Source: Tetraselmis striata (taxonomy: Eukaryota; Chlorophyta; Chlorodendrophyceae; Chlorodendrales; Chlorodendraceae). Taken from it: DNA of 64,000 nucleotides. The notes under the pieces were generated by a model that saw only the letters and a program-made list of their open reading frames with translations, had not been told where the DNA came from and searched no databases. The DNA is taken from the NCBI GenBank assembly GCA_006384855.1, contig VCJN01001842.1:186001-250000 (forward strand). Reading direction: 5' to 3'. A program made the translations under genes and the position numbers. Below, piece by piece: positions 56,985-64,000 of this stretch (position 1 is its first letter; the number at the start of each line of letters is the position of its first letter).

Positions 56985-59290
56985 CTAGCGCTTGACCCAC
57001 TGGAACGACTTGCGCGCCTTGGCCTTGCCCGGCTTCTTGCGCTCCACCACGCGCGTGTCGCGCGTCAGCAGGCCCGCCGGGCGCAGCGCGCCGCGGAATT
57101 CGGGGTTGTAGTTCTGCAGCGCGCGCGCCAGGCCGTGGCGCACTGCCTGCGACTGCGCGGAGAGGCCGCCGCCGTGTACGGTGACGCCGAAGTTGAACAT
57201 GCCTGCCGAGGGTGACACCGTCAGGTGGGGGTGAGGTATCCATGAGTTGTACGCTCAGGGTTTATGGACTATGGCTAAACCCCAAGTTTCGATATCAGCT
57301 TTCTTGGCAGTGGTTGCTCCGAGCTGTTTCTGGAGCAAATCCGATCCGATCCTGAAAATCAATTCAGGGTATTAAATCCTTAACAGAGGCTTCTGACCCG
57401 TAAACTAGTCGCCCTAGCTTTTTTTAATTGGCTACTTTATTAGCATCACTTTTATTAGGGTGTGAGACACAAGGGGATCGTCAAATTTAGGGCTGGCAAC
57501 CTGTCAAAACCCTAACATGTATGGCATAAGTATGGGTACGATGCTCCAACCCAGATAACCTATAACAACAGGCGTAGGGTTTATCCTAACCAGGAGGCTG
57601 CCTACTGGATCGGCTGGCAGCATTTATGCTGGTTGGACGGGCAGTGCACCGCCACCGTTGTGCCCCGCCCTTTTGATGCATATTACGGGTCGGGCAGCGT
57701 GGGGTGGTCTATGGGGGAGAAGGGGGGGGGGGGGGGGGGGGTTAAAGGGCGGAACCCGTGGCGCCTGACACGGTGAAGGGCGCGAGCACGTTTTGGCGGT
57801 GCGTGAGGTTGCGGAAGTAGGTGGAGAAGGGGCGGCCGTTAATGGCCTGCTCGGGGGGCGCGCCGCCGGCGGGCCGCTCCCACAGCCGCACGTGCGCCAC
57901 GGCCCGCTTGCGCTTGCCCAGACCGCGGGCCACCCCATGCACGTCCACCTGCCGCACGCGGGCCGCCTGGACCGCCTCCTGCTGCGCCTCCTCCTTGGCG
58001 CGCCGCACCCGGCGCTTCCCCTCCTCCTCCTCCTCCTCCCCGTCGCCGTACACGATCGGCAGGCGCGGCAGGTGCCGGTACTCCGCCTCCAGGCGCTCGA
58101 AGAGTTCAAAGATGTTGGGCACTGCCAAAGAGGAGAGGAGAGGAGAGAGCAGGGCGGTCAAAGGGGGGGAGGGGAGTTGAGGGGGTCAGCACCAGGGTCG
58201 TCACGGCATAGCCCAACCCTCCCCCGTTCCGGACCACAGGGGCCGGAAGCAAACATGTGCATGGCAGTACCAATCGCATACCATGATCACAGAGCTATGA
58301 TCACAGTGCACATCAAACTGGAAAAGACGTAGGGAAATCTGCCATGATTGCCGGTGTGGCAAACTATGCCTAACTCGGACGGATAATCCCACCGCCATCC
58401 TGACGGGTGGCCCCGTCTGCGGGTGGACCGGTGGTGGTATCAGTGGCCATTAGCGCTAAGCTCGGATGCCGAGCTGCCGCCCAGCCATCCCGCCACCGAC
58501 CCGTGGGGGCACATGCGCGCCCAGCCCTCACGAATGCAGGTTCCGCCACATGTGAACAAGCATACATACAAGTGTGAACACTACGCCCGGATTTCTCGGC
58601 ATGGCCTCTGCTGTCCGCGTGAGCTTCGAGACAAAAATGACACAGCAAGATTGCGGATTCCCCCCCCCCTCCCCCTCCCGTCGGTGCGTCCACTACAAGC
58701 CCCCATGGTCCATGGTCCAAGCGACCCCTACACAGCCTTGGCTGCTGGACTGATATGAGGCCCTCCACCGTACCGATTGCACTTTGGGGAGTTGACTGAG
58801 ATCGGGAGGAAACATAGCCCGTGCGATTCCGCGGATGGGAGATCGAGCGTGGCCCATTAGCCTGGCGATATGCCGGGTGAAACACTGACGGACGGACTGG
58901 GAATGCGCAAACCTCGTCAGCAGGATGGTAGGACGAGGGCAGCTAGGGGGGGGCTGATCGCCTGCCCTGTTCATTGAGTGAGTACTACGCTTATGATCGA
59001 AGAAACCCAGCCCCTCCTAAGCTGGGCGGGCGCTCACTGTCAGGTGGGTTGGCGGGCGTCTTGTCGCCTCCCGCGGCGGCCGCGAAGCCCCGGCTGCCGC
59101 CCGTGCCCACCACCGCGCGCCAGCAGCTGGGCACCATGCCGCCCGGGCCAAAAGCGATAGCACCGGCCTGCCCCTCCGCGCCTGCCGCCGGCTGAGCGCA
59201 CGCTGGCAGGTCGCCCGCCAGCGCAGCGGCCAGGCGACGGCAGCTCGGTAGCAGCCGCCCCGCGGGGTTGCGCGCCAGGGAGAGCGCCAT
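56985..59290 (-). CDS. MRPS9: Mitochondrial small-subunit ribosomal protein uS9m
   Basis: Minus-strand exons 59290-59038, 58121-57756 and 57202-56985 keep phase and give 278 residues. The protein belongs to the mitochondrial 30S-type subunit, where uS9 contacts 16S-type rRNA and the P-site tRNA. The N-terminus ([20 protein letters not shown]) is a mitochondrial presequence with a likely cleavage region at RGFA (67-70). An acidic then basic insert follows ([20 protein letters not shown]). The S9 domain starts near 151: [45 protein letters not shown], and it ends in the diagnostic RKSFQWVKR. Intron 2 contains a 20-nt sense poly-C run and many telomere-like TAGGG/CCCTA motifs. Its donor (GTTCCG) is unusual but the only one in phase. 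Confidence 0.9.
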
Positions 59291-59827
59291 CGCCGCGCCG
59301 GACGGCGCAGAGGCAGGTGGAGCCCGTTAGGAGAGAGGTTCGCTCACGATCCCGCTGAAAGTCGCCCCCTGGATGCCACTGCTTGGCTTTCCTGCTGAGG
59401 TAGAGAGGGCCTGAGGGCGGGCGGGACGGTGCCCAGCCTGGGACGGCGAGCAAAGGGGGGCCGGCGGCGGGAGGGGGCGGGTATGAAGGCGGGCGTGGTG
59501 ATGCTCGCGTCTCGCTCGCTCATCAGTTTTCACCTGCTCTGCTGTGCCCGCGCCTTTCAGGAAGGCATATATCGGCGGCACTACTGTGGCACCACTGCCA
59601 CACAGTAAGGAATACACTACAACTGTAATGTACGGGGATGTACCTGTATAAATGTACGTTTCAAAATTGAGTCTGGTTCTGCCCAAAAGGTCGCGCCGGC
59701 TCTTTTCCACGGACAGGAGCCGAAATTGGCAAGAAAGCCAAGAAGGCTAGCCTTGACGAAAACGTGGATGATGAGGGAAAACGGAGTCAGGGGGGCGCTG
59801 CGTGTAACGCAGCGAAACTGGAAGATG
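59291..59827. other. 5' flank of the S9 gene
   Basis: No gene recognised. A promoter for the minus-strand S9 gene should lie here; no core element is identifiable. Confidence 0.4.
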
Positions 59828-61560
59828 ACAGGCTACTCACCTGTTACGGCTGCTTTTATGTGCTGCACCCAAAATAAGGGGCAACGAAGGGTGATCTAGT
59901 AACCCGTACCACTTAGCAGCAACGGTCGCCGGAAAAGCGGCTAGGAAAGGAGGAAACCCCATAAACTACACCCCTCCACATAAGTTTGGGGTCCTTTTTT
60001 GGCTGAATATGAAATGAAAAATACTAGGGTATCTAAACGTAGGGCTTTAGGGCTGGAACCCGGGAATGTTTTAGGTTGTTATAAAACCTTTTGCTTGATA
60101 GGGTCTGAATTATAACCTAGTACCCTAAGAATAGGGTATTGCGATCTGGCGCGGGGCTCAAAGGGCATGACGCAGTGATGCAGCACAACAATACAGTCAT
60201 GTTATTGGCACATATATGATGGCCCACATGCATAGAGCATTGTATGGTGCAATGCCCGTAGATGTGTGAGGAAACATAGTAGCTCGCGGGTTGGGTGGGT
60301 TTGGGTGGGCATAGTCACGTAAGGCAGAGTGCGCACACGTGCGTGTGACGATGCTAGATAGGACCAGTGCAGTTCTGCCCACTGCAAGCGACACCCCCTT
60401 GACTTCAAACGCTTATAGCGGCTCAGGGAGTGCTCCAAAAATTCTAAAAAATGCGCAAAAAAAATCCTTGCGTCAAACGCGAGAGGTGAATTTCGATTTT
60501 TGAGCACCTAATTTGCACGTTTTGACCACTTTCTAGCGATGAACATAAAATACATCAATCACGGCATCATTTCGCAACACTCAGCCTCAACATGGGGGCG
60601 TAGCTTTGCGCTATGTGTGTCCCCTTACTCCATACGCATTTGTGTGACAGTGTTATGAATGTAGATGCACACGGGCGGCGCAAACTTGCCACATGCTCCC
60701 TCTCTAGCCATGTCCTCGATGGCCAACAACATTGTGCTGTTTTCAACATATTATTTTTGCTGATATTCAAGCATTTAATAGCGCGCTGCTATGTGGCATT
60801 CTACTTGTGATTCGGCGCAATTGCCATGCGTGCACGTGACCCCCATTGATGCATGCGCTCTCGCCTAAGCCAAGGAGGGCTCAATAAGCCTTTCATGCGT
60901 GAGTAGGCAACAATAACAGCACCATTTTTGGCCGAAAATCACGCCATGTAGTGGTGAAACTGTAATCAAGGGCTTGTGCAATACCCTTAGTGACCTAATC
61001 TTGGTGCCCCACACATGTTGTAGGTGTAACTTACACTAAAGATGGCAGCATGTCAGTACGGCGTGGATTTGCGCGTTGGATGTATGCGTACGAAGGGATG
61101 GCGCAACTTGTTATTTTCCAGTGCAAGTTTTACACGCATTGATTTGCCATTTCTCGAGGGGCGCAGAACGACGCATGCATGCCCTGTCGCACGGTTAGGC
61201 CTAGAGCGCGCCCCCATTTTTTCCCAAGTCGACCTCGCCCTTAGTCACTTGCATGCAATTGCCCACGCCGTATTTTCTACATGACATGCGCATGTCGAAC
61301 AAAACTGCAAAACCCAAACTTATGTGGAGGGGTGTAGTTTAGATCATTTCAAGTTGAGTATGGTTTTGCCAGTGATGAGCGGACGGAGAGAGCGGTAGAT
61401 TGACAAAGAAGGAGTAGCGTCAGGTCACGAAGAGAAAGACACCGGGAAGGCCACCGCGGCGGAGTCTTGTTGAACTTGGAAGGAGCGATGTGACTGAAGA
61501 AGAAACCATGCGCGCCAGGTGAAAGGAGGACGTTAGGGTCGATGTAGTCCAGAACGACGT
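59828..61560 (-). mobile_element. Retroelement terminal-repeat remnant split by a DNA transposon
   Basis: On the minus strand, 61430-61337 and 59966-59828 together correspond to about 44390-44600: the end of the interior and the terminal repeat of the retroelement fossil at 42372-44660. A 1366-bp DNA transposon (59969-61334) sits inside. 61431-61560 is further interior sequence not shared with the first copy. It is a broken fossil fragment; no complete gene remains. Confidence 0.7.
59969..61334. mobile_element. Non-autonomous TA-target DNA transposon, 1366 bp, 22-bp TIRs
   Basis: The ends are perfect 22-nt inverted repeats, CACCCCTCCACATAAGTTTGGG at the left and its complement at the right. 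They are flanked by TA on both sides (59967-59968 and 61335-61336). The same host sequence without the insert is present twice: AAACTAGTTTATGGGG at 44476 and AAACTAGTTCATGGGG at 42379, each with a single TA. That fixes the ends and a TA target duplication, as in Tc1/mariner elements. No transposase frame is present inside, so it must be moved in trans. 59990-60140 is rich in TAGGG/CCCTA motifs; the remainder shows nothing. Intact ends suggest a fairly recent insertion. Confidence 0.9.
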
Positions 61561-62694
61561 CGGAGTTTGCGGCACAGCCGCCTTGGTCACTTTACTTGAC
61601 CCGAACCTACTGCCTCCCCGCCGTACTACAAGTATTGTGCATATGCCATATATTGTATGTACATTCCCCCCATTTAGTTGTCTTGCCGTGTGAGTATCTG
61701 TTTGTATATATAGCCACGTCAGCACCGGCGGCGCCAACCGCCGAGTGGTACAGTGGCGCATTTCTATGATATAAGTAACTTAGAATATTCATCAACGGCT
61801 TGCGATATGATAGGTGGCGGAGGGGGGGGGGGGGGGGGGCATGCTTTTGCTACGCTTGTGATTCCGCTCTGCGCTGGTTCGAATCTTGCCGCCCCCCTCG
61901 GTGGAAATATAACCGAGGGGGAGGGGGAGGGGGCGATGCAAATATTGATAGGCTCTTCTAAAAACCCTAGTACAGCGGCTTTTCGCGTGACCCGATAAAA
62001 AGGCGATGTGCTCGCCCCATGCTTGCGGATTTTCCTTGCGTCGGGGCCCGCTAGGCGCAGCTCAATAGCAGAATATGGGAGCGTATTCATGGCCAGCCCT
62101 ACTACATACCCTGGACGATACCCTAGCAGGTGACCATATGGACCCAACCGCTGACTCGGTGGCTGCACCCCTGCTCAGTACGGGCTCAAGTCCCACAATA
62201 CCAAAGGCGCAATGAATGCGGACAAGTATTGTAGCAGGTGGGGTGGTTTTAGAGCGCAAGCCTTGATCGCCGTATTATTGGCCATTTTGCGGAAACTGCT
62301 CACTTGCTTGCTTGCATGCCGAGTGACGGCAAGGAGAGCGGGCCTTTGTTAATGTGTTCCACGATGGTAGAGCCAACTCTTGGCGTGCAGTTGTACAATC
62401 ACAAAGAACGCATCCATATTATACGTGCTTGTATAAAAACTCGCGTCCTCGTGACATTGGCGGGTTAGCAAGTTCCTGCTATATAAAATTCATGCCCTTG
62501 TGAAATTGGGCTAACTAACTAGTAAATAACCGTCACTAAACAATGACACGCACACGTATCATGGCTTTTACAACGAACTAATGACCATCACTGAACAACG
62601 ACACGCACACGTATGGCTTTTACAACGAGAGCACAACAAACGCCACATACCAGGTAGCGCTGCCGCGCATGATGTTGTGTTCACGTATGGCACA
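61561..62694. other. Intergenic stretch, no gene recognised
   Basis: An 18-nt poly-G run lies at 61822-61839. Two near-identical segments, ATGACACGCACACGTAT and ACGACACGCACACGTATGG, occur near 62543 and 62597, each followed by GGCTTTTACAACGA, marking a local duplication of about 55 nt. Confidence 0.45.
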
Positions 62695-62742
62695 TAGAAG
62701 GGCGCGGCCGGAAACGAAGGCGAGGGCTGATAATGGGCCAAG
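62695..62742 (+). repeat. Dispersed repeat shared with 40503-40548
   Basis: AGGGCGCGGCCGGAAACGAA then GGCGAGGGCTGATAA matches the other copy with a few changes. Confidence 0.5.
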
Positions 62743-62889
62743 CTACAATTGATGCTTGACAAAGGGGCAAGACTTTCGTGCTCAGGTGTATCTGGAGCGA
62801 CCAATAAAGGTAGCATCAAGGTAGCAGCAGGAGGTATATATCTTAATAATATTATATGATTTATATCTATTAATATATGCCTCTGTTGG

Positions 62890-62967
62890 CCCGTAGCTGG
62901 ATTTCCTTCTGGATTTCCTTCTGGATTTCTGTGTGGATTTCTTGAATGTTGCGTCTAGCTCATGTAA
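62890..62967 (+). repeat. Dispersed short repeat ending TCATGTAA (weak copy) with a 12-bp tandem
   Basis: CTGGATTTCCTT is tandemly repeated, then the sequence ends GTCTAGCTCATGTAA, like the repeat at 3296-3357. Confidence 0.35.
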
Positions 62968-63245
62968 TCACCCAATATATGACGACCAAACGCTAGACCG
63001 CGCGCCGCCGTCAATATGGTTTTCGTCGTACTTCGTACCCTGCTGGCGGCAGTCACGCGCGTCGTCACTTCGGATATCGGCGCCGTATACAACGACCGTG
63101 CTCCAACACCAGACGACAGCAGAGGCCCCCCAGGCTCCAGATGTATACCTGGTTATGCTTCCTATTGGCATACGCTCACTCGTGATTGGAAAGGTGGGCA
63201 AGTACAGCTCAGTAGCCTGCCGCCGAACGGCGAGGGGTCGCCGGC

Positions 63246-64000
63246 ATGCCGCTACCTTGCAGCGGCAGTAACGAGGGGGACTCCGCGGAGATCCTCATCG
63301 TTGGAGCGCCGGGTGTGGGAAGGCATACGCTAGCCCAGCGACTGGTGAATCACGACGCCCCTAGCGAGGCGCATGCGGGCAATCCTGATCGCTGGATCAT
63401 CGACACCAAGTACTACACGGCAGAGGCGCGCCTGTCGCTGGCCTCCTGCGCAGACGAGGCCAGCCTGGCGGATGCGCGCGTCGCGGAAGCGCTCCTCCTG
63501 GTGCTGGATGCCTGCGACCCGGACTCTTGGACTGCCGCGCGCGCGTGGGGCGAGGCAGCGGACCTTGATGCGTGCAGCATCCGGCTGTGCATTCTGAACA
63601 AGGCGGACCTGCTGCCGGTGGGTACAGAGCTGCCACAGCTGCAGGAGTGGTGCCTCGACAACCAGTTTGAGGCCATCCAGGCGAGTCGCCCAGTCATCCG
63701 TGGGAGGCCCCATCGCTGCGCTTGCTGTAATGGTGAACAAGTGCACACCTGCTTCAATTCGGTTTACGTGCAAGCCAATTCGGTTTGCTCGGGTAAACTG
63801 GCAGCCAGGAAGGCTTGCCATCCTTGCCATGCTACATGATCCCCATCGACCATGGGACTTCATACCACGACCGATGCATGGAGGTGACTCGCCTAGTTCT
63901 ACGTCAATTACACCCGGCAGCCAGCCCATGCGCCAGATGTGCTGGATGTATCTCCAGGGGGCTACATCGCTACTGATGGCTAACAGGGGTGCCATGTGGC
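63246..64000 (+). CDS. AAGAB: AAGAB/p34-like adaptin-binding protein, 5' part, cut by window edge
   Basis: The first exon is 63246-63680 (145 residues); the gene runs off the right edge. In animals and plants this family binds alpha- and gamma-adaptin and helps assemble AP1/AP2 clathrin adaptors in the cytosol. A GTPase-like fold is evident: AEILIVGAPGVGRHTL (P-loop, with Arg in place of the Walker Lys), then the family signature DRWIIDTKYYTAEARL, EALLLVLDACDPDSW, LCILNKADLL and QEWCLDNQFEAIQ. After FEAIQ the reading loses resemblance. The following bases, CAG/GCGAGT, suggest a rare GC-AG intron start at 63681. The start at 63246 is the nearest ATG to the P-loop; an upstream exon cannot be excluded. 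Confidence 0.75.

Noticed and set aside
1-64000. CRISPR array, rRNA genes, bacterial-type operons
   Set aside because: No regularly spaced direct repeats with unique spacers, no rRNA-like sequence, and the genes are intron-bearing.

Overview
The window is nuclear DNA of a eukaryote, most likely a green alga (chlorophyte). The host genes are GC-rich and split by short GT-AG introns (donors often GTGCGC or GTGAGC, acceptors often CTGCAG). Several genes are followed 60-160 nt downstream by TGTAA, the usual chlorophyte polyadenylation signal. One gene encodes a plant-type mitochondrial ribosomal protein S9, one gene product looks plastid-targeted, and some introns carry TTTAGGG-like motifs. A very unusual trait is 27 uninterrupted G or C runs of 17-29 nt. 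No rRNA gene, intact tRNA gene or CRISPR array is visible.

Layout. 1-4325: a LINE on the minus strand, split by a 1.3 kb foldback element, beside a second, 5'-truncated LINE copy on the plus strand. 4995-5621: a small ankyrin-repeat gene. 5.8-10.1 kb: non-coding repeats (microsatellites, AT-rich DNA, transposon ends). 10139-11192: a probable plastid-targeted protein. 14253-18157 (minus): a 9-exon gene for an importin-alpha-like armadillo protein with an N-myristoylation start and four C-terminal IQ motifs. 18.2-30.8 kb: accessory DNA with an intron-bearing TNP2/CACTA-like transposase remnant and a cluster of unrecognised open frames. 30866-38967: a 14-exon gene for a predicted ER type I membrane protein of 1353 residues with a MANF-type CxxC/SAP-like motif. 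39-45 kb: repeats, LINE tails and a direct-repeat-flanked retroelement fossil. 45152-46721: a LysM-domain protein. 47.5-54.4 kb: a DIRS-like retroelement fossil running into a degenerate 68-bp tandem array, then unrecognised frames. 54507-55474: a small protein with three 18-residue repeats. 56985-59290 (minus): mitochondrial uS9m. 59.8-61.5 kb: a retroelement remnant carrying a clean 1366-bp DNA transposon with 22-bp inverted repeats and a TA target duplication. 63246-end: the start of an AAGAB/p34-like gene.

The genes do not form one pathway; they are single host genes separated by mobile DNA. For the seven genes modelled from start to stop, the exon models keep an open frame across every proposed junction, which is the main support for them. 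Starts and a few weak donors remain uncertain. The most novel host product is the acylation-motif armadillo/IQ protein. The most informative mobile-element observation is the TA-flanked insertion, because two unfilled versions of its target site lie in the same window.
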